Notes: generated from the sequence alone by a model not told the origin. Numbered from the stretch's first letter, positions 46,144-56,147 are shown. The stretch is DNA of 64,000 bases from Acidimicrobiia bacterium (GCA_022822265.1 JAJECA010000008.1:124001-188000), one strand, 5' to 3'. Numbers and translations are program-made.

Positions 46144-46824
46144 ATGACCCTTCGCCGCGGCACCGACGTCCTTGCTGAAACCATCGACGTGACCGGACGG
46201 GATGTGCTGGATGTGGGCTGTGGTGACGGCGCACTTGTGCGGTGGCTGCACAGCCAGGGGGCACGCGCCATCGGAGCCGATTGCGGTGCCGAGATGCTCC
46301 GACAGGCTCTGGAGGCCGATCCCGAGCATCCCGACAGGTATGTCGACGCGCCGGGCCAGGCCCTCCCGTTCGACGACAACTCCTTCGATGTCGTTGTCTT
46401 CTCTAACTCCCTGCACCACATCCCAACCGATGACATGGCCCAGGCTCTCGAAGAGGCCGGCCGGGTGCTCCGGCCCGGAGGGACGCTTTATGTAGCCGAG
46501 CCAGAAATTGAAGGACCCGAAGACTCGATGGGCTACCCGGTCATCGACGAGACCGCCGTTCGCACCGCGGCCCAGCAACGCCTGGACGAACTCGACCGAA
46601 ACCAGTTCGACTCGCTGCGCCGGTTCACCTACACCTCGGAGGCCGTGTACGAGAGCTTCGATCAGTGGTGCGATCGGGTGGTGGGCATCGACCCCGACAG
46701 AGCCGCCGCCCTAGAGCGCAACAAAGAAGACCTCAACCAGCGATTCCATAGCCTCGGGGAACGCCGCCCCAACGGTTGGGCCTTCCCCCATCGCAGCCTG
46801 GTGTCCGTCACCACCACCCGCTGA
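46144..46824 (+). CDS. Class I SAM-dependent methyltransferase
   Basis: 226 aa. DVTGRDVLDVGCGDGALVRWL is motif I, and SFDVVVFSNSLHHIP is the ubiE/bioC-like motif IV region. A stretch with ENSMGY-type acid residues after 120 is not informative about substrate. ATG start at 46144, 26 bp after the GH3 gene. Substrate unknown. Confidence 0.88.
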   Translation: MTLRRGTDVLAETIDVTGRDVLDVGCGDGALVRWLHSQGARAIGADCGAEMLRQALEADPEHPDRYVDAPGQALPFDDNSFDVVVFSNSLHHIPTDDMAQALEEAGRVLRPGGTLYVAEPEIEGPEDSMGYPVIDETAVRTAAQQRLDELDRNQFDSLRRFTYTSEAVYESFDQWCDRVVGIDPDRAAALERNKEDLNQRFHSLGERRPNGWAFPHRSLVSVTTTR

Positions 46825-46835
46825 GGCGAAGCCGC

Positions 46836-47357
46836 TCACGGGAGCGGCTGGGCATCGAGCAATACGAAGGCCAAGCGGGCCGGCTCTGTGCCTCGGTTCT
46901 CCCAATGGTGGGCAGTCCCGCGCTGGACCACCGTGTCGTACTTGTGCAGGGTCACCTCGCCCTCGTCCAACAGCAGGGTGACTTCACCGTCGAGAACCAC
47001 CATGTAGTCAATCGTCCTGGTGGTGTGCATCCCGGGTCGGCCATCGCTATGGGTGACCGCGCCCTCTGCGGCGAGCCTCTCAGCCGTGGCAGCTGCTGCT
47101 TCAGGGGCTATCTCCTGGCTCGGAGGGAGTTCGACCAGCCAGAACATCGATCCCTGCGGAGGAGCTTCCAAACGAGTCTCGCGCTGGGCGGCATCGGTTG
47201 CCGCGCCAGAGTTATCCGCCGGGGAACCCTCTGTGGTCCAAATCTGAATCCGCCGCTTGTAGTCGTGAACGTCGTTGAAGACCACCACCGACCGGCCATC
47301 CTCATCGTGCCCTGTAACCACCCTGCGGACCTGCTGTCCGTCTTCCATTGCATTCAT
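46836..47357 (-). CDS. Cupin-domain protein
   Basis: 173 aa. The cupin core (about 105-165) contains MHTTRTIDYMVVLDGEVTLLL and VQRGTAHHWENRG with the second-box His. N-terminal ~100 residues do not match a domain I know. Often such proteins are small-molecule oxygenases or regulators; not determined. Leftward, next to the SDR at 47395. Confidence 0.78.
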   Translation of the reverse strand: MNAMEDGQQVRRVVTGHDEDGRSVVVFNDVHDYKRRIQIWTTEGSPADNSGAATDAAQRETRLEAPPQGSMFWLVELPPSQEIAPEAAAATAERLAAEGAVTHSDGRPGMHTTRTIDYMVVLDGEVTLLLDEGEVTLHKYDTVVQRGTAHHWENRGTEPARLAFVLLDAQPLP

Positions 47358-47394
47358 CTTTCTCAGGTTTTGCGGGACTCTTCTTCAGCCGCGC

Positions 47395-48189
47395 TCAGAG
47401 CGGCATGACCCGTCCGCCACTGGCGTGGATGGTGGCACCCAGCATGGCGTGGCTCGGTGCGGAGGCCGCATAGGCGATCACGTCGGCTGCTTCATCAACA
47501 CGCAGGACCCGGCCCCATGGCAGCAAGCCGCGGTGCACGACATTCAACATATGCTCGTCCTGTTCAGGAGTCGGAGGATTCTCGCTGCCCATGCCGCCAG
47601 TCGAGATGCCGCCGAGAGCGACAACGTTCACCACGATGCCGTAGGGGGCCAATTCCGCGGCGGCTGACTTGGTCCAGGCAATCAAACCTCCCTTGGCGGC
47701 GTTGTACAGAGACACGGGGCTCATGTCGGCGGGCGGCGGGTTGAAGGGTGCCGTCGAGGCCACGCTGACCACCCGGCCGTAGTTGGCCTCCTTCATGGCC
47801 GGCACGACTGCCTGGGTACACAGCATCGGACCAAGCAAGTTGACGCCGATCACTTGGTTGAATTCCTCCACCTCAAAGCCCTCGGTGCTGCTAGCCCCAC
47901 CGACCGCCGCGTTGTTGACCAGCGCATCAATGCGACCGAACTCCCCCAGCACGGCATCAGCCATGGCCATGACATCATCGCGATTCGACACGTCGGCCCC
48001 CACCCAAATCGCCCGCTGGCCGGTCTCTCCCATGACGGCCTCAGCGCTCTGCTCCCCCCAGTCCTGGCGGACGTCAACCAGCGCGATGTCATAGCCCCGT
48101 TGGGCGAGGGCCCGCGCCGTCGATCCTCCAACTCCCCACGGCCGTGCCCCAGTGACAATGGCGACCCTGCTTTCGCTGCGAGCAATCAT
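47395..48189 (-). CDS. Short-chain dehydrogenase/reductase
   Basis: 264 aa. Glycine motif is degenerate (VTGARPWGVGGSTA at 12-25); VNNAA at 91-95, Ser145, Tyr162 and Lys166 are present. C-terminal HASGGRVMPL replaces the common DGG end. Strong GAAGGAGGGCAAGAG ribosome site before ATG 48189. Confidence 0.86.
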   Translation of the reverse strand: MIARSESRVAIVTGARPWGVGGSTARALAQRGYDIALVDVRQDWGEQSAEAVMGETGQRAIWVGADVSNRDDVMAMADAVLGEFGRIDALVNNAAVGGASSTEGFEVEEFNQVIGVNLLGPMLCTQAVVPAMKEANYGRVVSVASTAPFNPPPADMSPVSLYNAAKGGLIAWTKSAAAELAPYGIVVNVVALGGISTGGMGSENPPTPEQDEHMLNVVHRGLLPWGRVLRVDEAADVIAYAASAPSHAMLGATIHASGGRVMPL

Positions 48190-48238
48190 CTCTTGCCCTC
48201 CTTCAGGGTGACTTGCGATCTAATCCTTGAGCCAAGAC

Positions 48239-49495
48239 TCACGCATAAGGGCCGACAGTTCTAAATGCGAAGTAGCCATAGCCCTTGCGCTCAGGCCCCT
48301 CCAAGGCCGGAATTGCTTCCAGCGGAGTGGTGATTTCCTCGATGCTCGGACCGATCTCATCGGCGATCGACCGCAGCGCGGCCATGTCGAGCCCGTAGAC
48401 CCGGGCCGCGTTTTCCCCGACGATGGCCCGAACCTTGTCGTGGGGGGCGCCTGCCATGGCGTGGCGCAGCGATAGGTGGGTCATGGGGATTTCGTCGGGG
48501 TCATCGGAATAGCGCCAGGTGCCCTCGGGATGCGGGTAGTCGCGGCCCCAGAAGATGTTCGTCCACCACCAGTCGTCTACTGCGGCCTCTACCTCGAACG
48601 GGGCGATGAAGCTGGCGCCGACAAACACGTTTTGCTTGAAGTACTCACTCGGAGCTTTGGACAGCTCTGCGTTGGCCAACGGCAGCGGTGCCAGGGCTGC
48701 CGAATCAAGCTCGACCAGGGCAGCGGGGATCCACACCCCGGGCTGTTCGGTCATGGCCAGCTTGAGGCCGGGGAACCGCTCGAACACTCCCCCCAGAATC
48801 ATGCGGGCCACCGCCCGGCGGTTGTACGCGCCACCGGCTTCGATCAGGAGCAGCGGCGTACCGCTAACATCCCGGACGGCCGGATCGGTGGCCGCCCCCG
48901 CGTGGGTGCCCAGCACCAACCCGGCTTCTTGCACCGCGGCCCAGAACGGATCCCAGTCCGACTCGTTGTACTGGACCCATTGCGGTCGGGCGCTGGGAAA
49001 GTTGACTGCCCGCAGTCCGTGGTCGGCCGCCCAACCAACCTCTCGAATGGCGGCGTCAATGTCCCACATCGGGATATGGGCCAATCCGATCAGGCGGTCG
49101 GGCGCTGCCGAGCAGAAATCGGCGAGCCAGCGGTTGTAGATCTGAAATCCCACCTCGGCTAGCTCGGGATCGTTGAGCTCGGGCCAGCCCTCATCGACGA
49201 ATGGAATCGGCTCACCGTTGAAGCTGTTGTGGAAGATCACCTCGGCGGCTATGCCGTCGCGGTCCATGTCGGCCAGGCGAGCCTCCGGGTCATTGTGCCC
49301 CGTTGTGTTGAGGTAGAGCGACCCGCTCTCCTGCACCACTGTGCGCATTTCCTTGACTTGGGGGCTGGCGGAGAACTCATCGAAGGCCGCCAGATAGGCC
49401 GATGGACAATACGAACGCAGCGCATCCAGGCTCGGCCCCGCATGGGAATCGCCGGACACCAACAACACCCGCTCGTTCTCGTTGGCCGTCATCAT
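48239..49495 (-). CDS. Amidohydrolase family 2 protein, paralogue 4
   Basis: 418 aa. LLVSGDSHAGPSLDAL and FWGRDYPHPEGTW are the N- and C-terminal metal segments. Two adjacent ATGs (49495 and 49492) compete as start; both follow AGGGCCG. Similar in layout to the paralogue at 41094. Substrate unknown. Confidence 0.86.
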   Translation of the reverse strand: MMTANENERVLLVSGDSHAGPSLDALRSYCPSAYLAAFDEFSASPQVKEMRTVVQESGSLYLNTTGHNDPEARLADMDRDGIAAEVIFHNSFNGEPIPFVDEGWPELNDPELAEVGFQIYNRWLADFCSAAPDRLIGLAHIPMWDIDAAIREVGWAADHGLRAVNFPSARPQWVQYNESDWDPFWAAVQEAGLVLGTHAGAATDPAVRDVSGTPLLLIEAGGAYNRRAVARMILGGVFERFPGLKLAMTEQPGVWIPAALVELDSAALAPLPLANAELSKAPSEYFKQNVFVGASFIAPFEVEAAVDDWWWTNIFWGRDYPHPEGTWRYSDDPDEIPMTHLSLRHAMAGAPHDKVRAIVGENAARVYGLDMAALRSIADEIGPSIEEITTPLEAIPALEGPERKGYGYFAFRTVGPYA

Positions 49496-49614
49496 CGGCC
49501 CTAAGCCTTGCGACTGCGGCGGAGTGGCACCAATCCGCAGGTTAGCTTCGACAACCGCCCCTCGCTGCCAACGGCGACCTACCATGCACAGGCCGTCGCT
49601 AGAAAGGAGAGCAA

Positions 49615-50031
49615 ATGGCAGCCGATGCGCCAATCCGGCCCTCGCCCACGGTCACCGATGACAGCGCCGTGTTCTGGGACGCGGCCGCCGAAAGCCGCCT
49701 CGTGGCCCAGCGTTGTGCCGACTGCGGAAGACTGCGTCACCCGCCGCGTCCCATGTGCCCGGCCTGTTCATCGCTGGAGGTGGAAATAGCTGAGCTCAGC
49801 GGGCAGGGAACCCTGTATAGCTATGCCATACTCCACCACCCCCAACATCCGGCATTCGAGTACCCGGTAATCGCGGCGCTGGTGGATCTCGAAGAGGGAG
49901 TTCGCCTGCTGTCGTCCCTTACCGATGTCTCGAAAGACGACGTGCGCATCGGCATGCCGGTTTACGCGCACTTCGTCCCCACCGCTGACGGTCCCCTGAT
50001 CCCTGTATTCCGTCCTAGCGAGGACTTGTGA
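49615..50031 (+). CDS. DUF35/OB-fold protein with Zn ribbon (ChsH2-like)
   Basis: 138 aa. Four cysteines (34, 37, 48, 51) form the rubredoxin-like zinc ribbon, followed by an OB-fold. GAAAGGAGAGCAA before the ATG is a strong ribosome site. The next gene overlaps its end by four bases (GTGA); DUF35 proteins typically form a complex with thiolase-like lipid-transfer proteins as here, for retro-aldol or thiolytic steps on CoA thioesters. Confidence 0.86.
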   Translation: MAADAPIRPSPTVTDDSAVFWDAAAESRLVAQRCADCGRLRHPPRPMCPACSSLEVEIAELSGQGTLYSYAILHHPQHPAFEYPVIAALVDLEEGVRLLSSLTDVSKDDVRIGMPVYAHFVPTADGPLIPVFRPSEDL

Positions 50032-51209
50032 AGGGCCGCCGCACTTTGGCACGCGGGGCGGCTTCCATCGTCGGGGTCGGTTGCACAGAGTTCTCCCGCA
50101 GGGCTGGCCGCACTGAGCTCCAACTGGCCTGCGAATCGATTACCGCCGCCCTTGACGATGCCGGCCTTGCCGCGGCCGATGTCAACGGGATCGTCAGCTA
50201 CACCGTTGACCCGGTGGAGGAAACCGAGCTTGTCCGCTCGGTGGGGCTCGAGGAGATCAATTTCTCGGCCAGAATCCCCTACGGGGGCGGCGGATCGGTA
50301 GGCGTCTTGCAGCACGCGGCGGCTGCGGTGGCCAGCGGCACCGCAGAAGTGGTCGTGGCCTACCGGGCGATCCGGGCCCGATCCGGTGCCACCCGGTTTG
50401 GATCGGCCAAAACAGCACCCACTCCCACTTCGGGCCATTCGGGAACCACGGCCATGCAGTGGTGCATGCCCTTCGGGGTGTTGACTCCGGCATCTTGGAT
50501 GGCGCTCAACTCCGTGCGCTACATGCACGAATTCGGGGTAGAGAGCGCGGATTTCGGTCGTGCAGTAGTCCAGCTGCGAGAGTACGCCGCTGCCAACCCC
50601 GCCGCTTGGGGGTTCCAGAATCCGATCACCCTGGATGAACACCAGGAGTCACGGTGGATCGTCGAGCCTTGCATCCACTTGCTCGACTGCTGCCAGGAGA
50701 CCGACGGCTCAGTTGCTTTGGTGGTAACCGGGTCGCAGCGAGCCGCCGACCTACCGCACGCCCCCGTCCGCATCGGAACAGCATCGACGGCCGGCCTCTT
50801 CGAGCAGGAGATCGCCAGCGATCACTACCGGCCCGACCTGTCCGTGATGGACGGCACAATGGCGCTGGGCCGCCGCCTATTCGAAGATGCGGGGTTCTCC
50901 CGAGACGACATCGACGTCGCCCTGATCTACGACGCCTTCTCCCCCATATTGCTTATGCAACTCGAAGGGCTGGGGTTCTGCGGGTTCGGTGAGGCGAAGG
51001 ACTTCATTGCCGACGGCAATCTGGCCCTCGACGGCTCACTGCCCACCAACACCAACGGCGGGCTGATCGGTGAGGGCTACATCCACGGGCTCAACCTCGT
51101 GCTGGAGGCGGTGCGCCAGCTACGAGGAACCGCCGTCAATCAGGTGGCCGATGCCCGAACCGCGGCTATCTCCGCCAGCCGGACCGGTGCGATCCTGACG
51201 CTCGATTGA
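50028..51209 (+). CDS. Thiolase-fold lipid-transfer protein (Ltp2-like)
   Basis: 393 aa. Thiolase fold with SIVGVGCTEFSRRAGRTELQL at the start and TNTNGGLIGEGYIHGLNL at the end. The active-site Cys of true thiolases is not seen (PYGGGGSVGVLQHAAAA in its place), as in Ltp2 retro-aldolases of steroid side-chain degradation. Translationally coupled with the DUF35 gene. The steroid role is inference from family. Confidence 0.84.
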   Translation: MKGRRTLARGAASIVGVGCTEFSRRAGRTELQLACESITAALDDAGLAAADVNGIVSYTVDPVEETELVRSVGLEEINFSARIPYGGGGSVGVLQHAAAAVASGTAEVVVAYRAIRARSGATRFGSAKTAPTPTSGHSGTTAMQWCMPFGVLTPASWMALNSVRYMHEFGVESADFGRAVVQLREYAAANPAAWGFQNPITLDEHQESRWIVEPCIHLLDCCQETDGSVALVVTGSQRAADLPHAPVRIGTASTAGLFEQEIASDHYRPDLSVMDGTMALGRRLFEDAGFSRDDIDVALIYDAFSPILLMQLEGLGFCGFGEAKDFIADGNLALDGSLPTNTNGGLIGEGYIHGLNLVLEAVRQLRGTAVNQVADARTAAISASRTGAILTLD

Positions 51210-51231
51210 GCGGGCGGAGTGCTGAGAATTC

Positions 51232-52341
51232 TCAGAGGTCGAGATTCCAGACCCGGATGGCATTGCCGCTCAAGATCAGCTCGCGCTCATCAGCAGGGAT
51301 GCCTTCGAAGTCTTGGTTGACCAGCTCTCGCGAGTCCGGCCAGGTGCAGGCGGGATGGGGGTAGTCGGTGGACCACATCATGTTCTCAACGCCGATGTCG
51401 TAGCGGAGCTTGTGGACCGCAAACGGCTCGTGGATGAACGTCACGGACATGTTGCGGTTGAAGTAGAAGCTGGGGCGCTCGTCGATCTCGTTGAAGGGGT
51501 AATTGGTCACCGTCTTCATCTGGTCGATGATGAACAGCCACCAGGGGATCCAACCCACCCCCGGCTCCACCCACACCGTCTTCAGCTCGGGAAAGCGCAC
51601 GAAGATGCCGCTGAGGATGAAGTTGGCGTACTGCACCGAGGTGAACATCGCTGACATCGGCTGGATGCAGCCCTGCCCGAACTGGGGCATTTCATCTTGG
51701 AAGTAGTCAATCGGGGCCAGGCCGATGTGGAAGCAGGCCGGAAGCCCGGTCTCCTGGATGGCCGCCCACAGGGGGTCGTAGACCCGGTCGTAGTAGTCAG
51801 GGGCGCCCAGTTCCACCGGGTACACCGGAAGCTGCAGCGACTTGCCGCCCAGGGCAGCGACCCGGTGGACCTCTTCGACCGCGACATCGATGTCGTGAAT
51901 GGGTATCTGGTACGAAACCACTAGGCGGCTGGAGTCGGCTTCCCCGAATGCGATCAGCGAGTCGTTGAACGCCTGGGTGGCCTCCCGCCACCCGTCCTTC
52001 ATGAGATACAGGTAGCGGAACGCGCTGAACTCGCAGTAGCACACCTCTACGTCGACCCCGTCTTGGTCCATGTCCTTCAAGCGTTCATGGCCGTCGAGGT
52101 TTCCGGGCCGGCCAATGGCATGGCGAACCCCCTCAAATCCCGGGGGCATCGTGTTCTGACCGGCGCGAGTGGCCACCCCGCCCCCGACCTGGGCGACGGC
52201 TTGGTCGTAGTCACTGTGGAATTTCGTTGCCAGCCGGTCCTTCACTCCCTCATGGGTCAGGCGGACGTGGGAGTCCGATGACACGAGCAGCTCCCTCGTC
52301 CTGCCGTTAGTGGTTGATTCCAGTGGTGCAGTCGCAGTCAT
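51232..52341 (-). CDS. Amidohydrolase family 2 protein, paralogue 5
   Basis: 369 aa. LLVSSDSHVRLTHEG opens and MMWSTDYPHPACTWPDS closes the metal site. Good AGGGAGATTC ribosome site before ATG 52341. Divergent from the tandem CoA-transferase gene, with 86 bp between. Confidence 0.87.
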   Translation of the reverse strand: MTATAPLESTTNGRTRELLVSSDSHVRLTHEGVKDRLATKFHSDYDQAVAQVGGGVATRAGQNTMPPGFEGVRHAIGRPGNLDGHERLKDMDQDGVDVEVCYCEFSAFRYLYLMKDGWREATQAFNDSLIAFGEADSSRLVVSYQIPIHDIDVAVEEVHRVAALGGKSLQLPVYPVELGAPDYYDRVYDPLWAAIQETGLPACFHIGLAPIDYFQDEMPQFGQGCIQPMSAMFTSVQYANFILSGIFVRFPELKTVWVEPGVGWIPWWLFIIDQMKTVTNYPFNEIDERPSFYFNRNMSVTFIHEPFAVHKLRYDIGVENMMWSTDYPHPACTWPDSRELVNQDFEGIPADERELILSGNAIRVWNLDL

Positions 52342-52427
52342 GAATCTCCCTTGGTTGAGAATCGGGACTTATCCTAGCCCTGGATGAAATCACCACTTGA
52401 CTTGGACTGGTGGCGGAGGGAGAAGCA

Positions 52428-54803
52428 ATGGGGATCCTGAGCGGGGTGCGAGTGCTCGACCTGTCATGGGGCATCGCCGGCCCCATGGCCACGATGATGC
52501 TGGAGGACAACGGCGCTGAAGTCGTCCGCATCCAGCCTCCGCAAGGCGATCCATTCGCAAATCAGTCGGGCTATGTGGTGTGGCACCGGGGCGCAGGGCG
52601 CATCCCGCTCGACCTCCACCGCGAAGCCGATGCTGCTTCGTTCCGGGAGCTGGTGGAGAACTCAGACATCGTTGTCAGCGCGTTCTCCAGCGAGGCCACC
52701 CGCCGCTTGGGCCTCAGCCACGCCGCACTGGCCGAGATCAACCCCCAGGTCATCTCCTGTTCCATCACCGGCTACGGGCATCACTCCGACCACAAAGACC
52801 GGCCCGGAATCGACGCCCTGGTCGCCGCTCGAACCGGCCTGTTCTTCGACCAGCGGGGCCGGGTGGGGACGGCCATGAACTACATCGGCCGTCGCGAGCC
52901 CCCGTCGCCCGAGTTCGGCCCTCCCGATGGGATGGTCAGAGGTGTTGATCGACCTGGACCCATATTCCCCCGGACGAACTGGCCCAGCCTGGGCGCAGCT
53001 CACCTGGCCATTTTCGGGATCGCGGCCGCCCTGCGGGCCCGGGAGGTCACCGGCAGGGGCCAGGCGGTGAGTACATCGTTGTTCCAGGGCGCACTGTTCG
53101 CCGGGTCCCTCACCTGGCAACGGGTCGAGCGTCCTGAAGACAGCCCCCTGTATTGGATGTGGCCCACCGACAGCCGATCCATCGAAGGCCTATTCGAGTG
53201 CGCCGGCGGACGCTGGGTCCACCACTGGTCCCTTTGGCCGGCTTGGGTCCGCGAAACCGGTTCGGCTTCCTCAGCCACCGCCACTGCCGACTATCGACGG
53301 AGTTCCGATCGCATCGGCATGACTGCTGAGGACTTGCTCGTCACCCACTTCCTCTACCCCGAGTTGGCCGAAGCCTTCAAGCGACTCCCCGCCCGTGAAT
53401 GGGTGGCCGAGGCAGAAGCGAACGAAATGGGGGTCGCGCTGGTGCGCTCCCCGCTCGAGGCCTTGCTCGACGAGTCTTTCCTGGCCGATGGATGTGTGAC
53501 CGAGGTCGACCATCCCCAGCACGGTCGGATCCGCCACATCGGCAACCCTCTGGAGTTTGGCGAGCCCTTCGGGACACAAACGCAGGCCCGGTCCAATGGC
53601 TCCGCCGAGCTCACCGGAGGTCCGCTGGCCGGTATCAAAGTGCTCGACCTCGGGCTCGGGGTGGCCGGACCCTTCGGGCCGAGGATGCTCGCCGACCTCG
53701 GCGCTGACGTCATCAAGGTCCATGCGCTGCACGACACCTTCTGGGCGGGCACGCATATGGGGCTCGGCACCAACCGAGGCAAGCGAAGCATCTCCGTCAA
53801 CCTCAAGGAGCCCCGCGGTCTGGAGATCTTGCACCAACTCATCGACCAGGCCGATGTCATTGCCACCAACTGGCGGCCTGGTGCGATGGCCCGCCTGGGG
53901 ATCGACGAAGATTCGCTGCGGGAGCGCCGTCCCGACCTGGTGATCTGCAACTCTCGGGGCTACGAGAAGGGGCCGCGCTCCGACTTACCTGGCACCGACC
54001 AGACTGCCGCCGCGCTCTGTGGCACGGAGTGGGAAGACGGTGCCTGCTCGAGTGGCAATCCTCCGCTGTGGTCGCGCTCGGGAATGGGAGACACGGGAAA
54101 TGCGATGCTCAGTGCAACCGCCATCGCGTTGGCCCTGTTCGACCGGGAGCGCACCGGGACAGGCCGCTCGGTAAGCACATCTATCGTCAATGCCACCCTT
54201 CTGGCCACGTCATATGCCTGGATCAACCCTGATGACCCTGTCGTGACTTGGGAACAAGTCGATGCCGACCAGTGGGGCCTCAGCGCCCTTTATCGCATGT
54301 ACGAGACCAGCGACGGGTACATCGCCATCGCGGTGATCGATGAGCCGGCCTGGGCGTCTCTGTGTACGGTCCCAGGCTTTGAGCGATTGGCCGCAGACGT
54401 CAGGTACTCCGACCCGGCGGCCCGGGCTGAGCACGACCAGGCGCTGAGCGACGAGATTTCCTCGTGGTGCCGGGAGCGCTCTGCTGACGAGGCGTTCAAG
54501 CTGCTTGATTCCAACCGCGTGCCGATTGAGGTGGTGAACGAAGAGTTCTGCCGCGACTTCTTCGACGACCCCGAGGCTCTCGCTCTCGGGCTGCGGGCCC
54601 AGACGAATTCCGCATCTGTCGGCTTGTTCGAGGACGTCGGGCAGTTAGTGAACTTCAGCGACACCAAAGAGTCGGTTCAGCGAGGCCCCTGCGAGTGCGG
54701 CGAGCACACCGCTGAGATATTGGGCGAACTGGGCTTCACTTCAGACCAGATTGAATCTCTGGCGGCCGAAGGGGTAGTGCTCCTGCCCGATAGCGCTACC
54801 TGA
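52428..54803 (+). CDS. Tandem (double-domain) CaiB/BaiF CoA-transferase
   Basis: 791 aa with two complete family III CoA-transferase copies. First copy: GVRVLDLSWGIAGPMATMML at the start and Asp129 in RPGIDALVAARTG. Second copy begins near residue 398 with GIKVLDLGLGVAGPFGPRML and has Asp524 in PGTDQTAAALCG. Both keep the catalytic-position Asp. Usual enzymes have one domain of ~400 aa working as interlocked dimers, so the fusion may act as a covalent heterodimer. ATG 52428 follows GGAGGGAGAAGCA; a start further up is unnecessary. Confidence 0.88.
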   Translation: MGILSGVRVLDLSWGIAGPMATMMLEDNGAEVVRIQPPQGDPFANQSGYVVWHRGAGRIPLDLHREADAASFRELVENSDIVVSAFSSEATRRLGLSHAALAEINPQVISCSITGYGHHSDHKDRPGIDALVAARTGLFFDQRGRVGTAMNYIGRREPPSPEFGPPDGMVRGVDRPGPIFPRTNWPSLGAAHLAIFGIAAALRAREVTGRGQAVSTSLFQGALFAGSLTWQRVERPEDSPLYWMWPTDSRSIEGLFECAGGRWVHHWSLWPAWVRETGSASSATATADYRRSSDRIGMTAEDLLVTHFLYPELAEAFKRLPAREWVAEAEANEMGVALVRSPLEALLDESFLADGCVTEVDHPQHGRIRHIGNPLEFGEPFGTQTQARSNGSAELTGGPLAGIKVLDLGLGVAGPFGPRMLADLGADVIKVHALHDTFWAGTHMGLGTNRGKRSISVNLKEPRGLEILHQLIDQADVIATNWRPGAMARLGIDEDSLRERRPDLVICNSRGYEKGPRSDLPGTDQTAAALCGTEWEDGACSSGNPPLWSRSGMGDTGNAMLSATAIALALFDRERTGTGRSVSTSIVNATLLATSYAWINPDDPVVTWEQVDADQWGLSALYRMYETSDGYIAIAVIDEPAWASLCTVPGFERLAADVRYSDPAARAEHDQALSDEISSWCRERSADEAFKLLDSNRVPIEVVNEEFCRDFFDDPEALALGLRAQTNSASVGLFEDVGQLVNFSDTKESVQRGPCECGEHTAEILGELGFTSDQIESLAAEGVVLLPDSAT

Positions 54804-54818
54804 CAAAGCGATCAACCC

Positions 54819-56132
54819 TCATTTGTCCATGTTCCAGCCGTCTGCCCCGCTGTTGTCTGGGTCGAAGGTGACCAGCAACTGGGTGAGGCCGCGGAGAATG
54901 AAGCTGTCCATGTAGTTGTAGGTGTGGTCATCGGCGAGGGCCAGATTTGGCAAGTCCAACATGGCATTGGCGCCGACCCTTCCCTCCAACCGGGCTAAGC
55001 CCTGGCCGATGCAGTAGTGCTCGCCGTATCCGAAGGCAACATGGTCGTTGGACTCTCGGTCGATGTCGAAGACCTGCGGTACAGGGCAGGCCTCAGGATC
55101 CCGATTGGCCGCCGCGAACGCCAGCCACGCGAACTCGCCCTTGGCCACCGGCTTGCCGCCCAACTGGGTGTCCCGGGTGGCCACTCGGTACAAGCCCGTC
55201 ACCGGCCCCTCGTGGCGAAGCGCCTCCTCGACGAAGGCAGGAACCAGGTCGCGGTTTGAAGCCAGCCGGTCACGCAATTCGTGGTTCGTGGCCAGGCGAT
55301 GGCCGATGTTGGACAGCAGAGTGGTGGTCGTCTCGTTGCCGGCCAGCAGGAACTGCCTCAACGCACCCATGCGCTCTTCGTAGGTCAACGGTTCGCCGTC
55401 CACCTCGGCGTTGGCCACATCGGAGATCAGATCGTCGCGGGGCTCAGCTTGGCGCTGCTCCACCAAAGCGGTGAAGTACTCATCGAACTCGTACTCCGAT
55501 TTGATGTAGCTGCGAACCTCGTCTCGGCTGGGTCGTGCTCTCCCGATGGGGATGGCAAAATCGTCCGACCATCCCTTGAACATCTCCAGTTCTTCCTCGG
55601 GAACCCCGAGCATCCTCGAAATCATCACCATGGGGAACAACACCGCGTATTCCTGCACCAGGTCGGCTCGGCCGCGTGGCAAGAACTTGGCAGTCAGCTG
55701 GTCGGACACCGATTTGACCTCGGGCTCCAACGCCCTGAGGCGAGAAGGGCGAAACGCGCGGTTCAGAGCCCGCCGCTGACGCACGTGTTCGGGCGGGTCG
55801 GCGGTATTGAGCACCCGTCCGCGGGATCGGTTGCGAAAGCGGCGAACCGCCTCCGCCATCCCTGGCTCTTGCTCGATGGCACTGGCGTGGTCGGCCACCG
55901 GATTGCGGAATTCATAGGTGGCCGTCGGCGAACGGTTGGACCATGTTTCTGGGTCGAGTACGACTTCCCGCAGCAGTTGATAACCGGTGATGACCCAGGC
56001 ACCCATGGCTTCGCTGTAGTACGCGGGATCGGATGCCGAGCGCACGTCGTCGAAGAGCTGCCACGGAGAGGCCAGCAACTCTTCGTCGCGATCGAGCAGC
56101 CGCTGGATCCTGACCTCTAGTGAATCTGCCAT
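54819..56132 (-). CDS. Cytochrome P450
   Basis: 437 aa. LLAGNETTTTLLSNIG is the oxygen-activating I-helix, EEALRHEG the ExxR helix, and FGYGEHYCIGQGLARLE the heme loop with Cys374 as thiolate ligand. No membrane anchor, so a soluble bacterial P450. ATG 56132 has AGGG five bases upstream; a GTG two codons earlier is an alternative. Redox partners are not nearby. Next to a TauD-type oxygenase, so two hydroxylation enzymes sit together. Confidence 0.94.
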   Translation of the reverse strand: MADSLEVRIQRLLDRDEELLASPWQLFDDVRSASDPAYYSEAMGAWVITGYQLLREVVLDPETWSNRSPTATYEFRNPVADHASAIEQEPGMAEAVRRFRNRSRGRVLNTADPPEHVRQRRALNRAFRPSRLRALEPEVKSVSDQLTAKFLPRGRADLVQEYAVLFPMVMISRMLGVPEEELEMFKGWSDDFAIPIGRARPSRDEVRSYIKSEYEFDEYFTALVEQRQAEPRDDLISDVANAEVDGEPLTYEERMGALRQFLLAGNETTTTLLSNIGHRLATNHELRDRLASNRDLVPAFVEEALRHEGPVTGLYRVATRDTQLGGKPVAKGEFAWLAFAAANRDPEACPVPQVFDIDRESNDHVAFGYGEHYCIGQGLARLEGRVGANAMLDLPNLALADDHTYNYMDSFILRGLTQLLVTFDPDNSGADGWNMDK

Positions 56133-56147
56133 CGCCACCCTGGAAAG

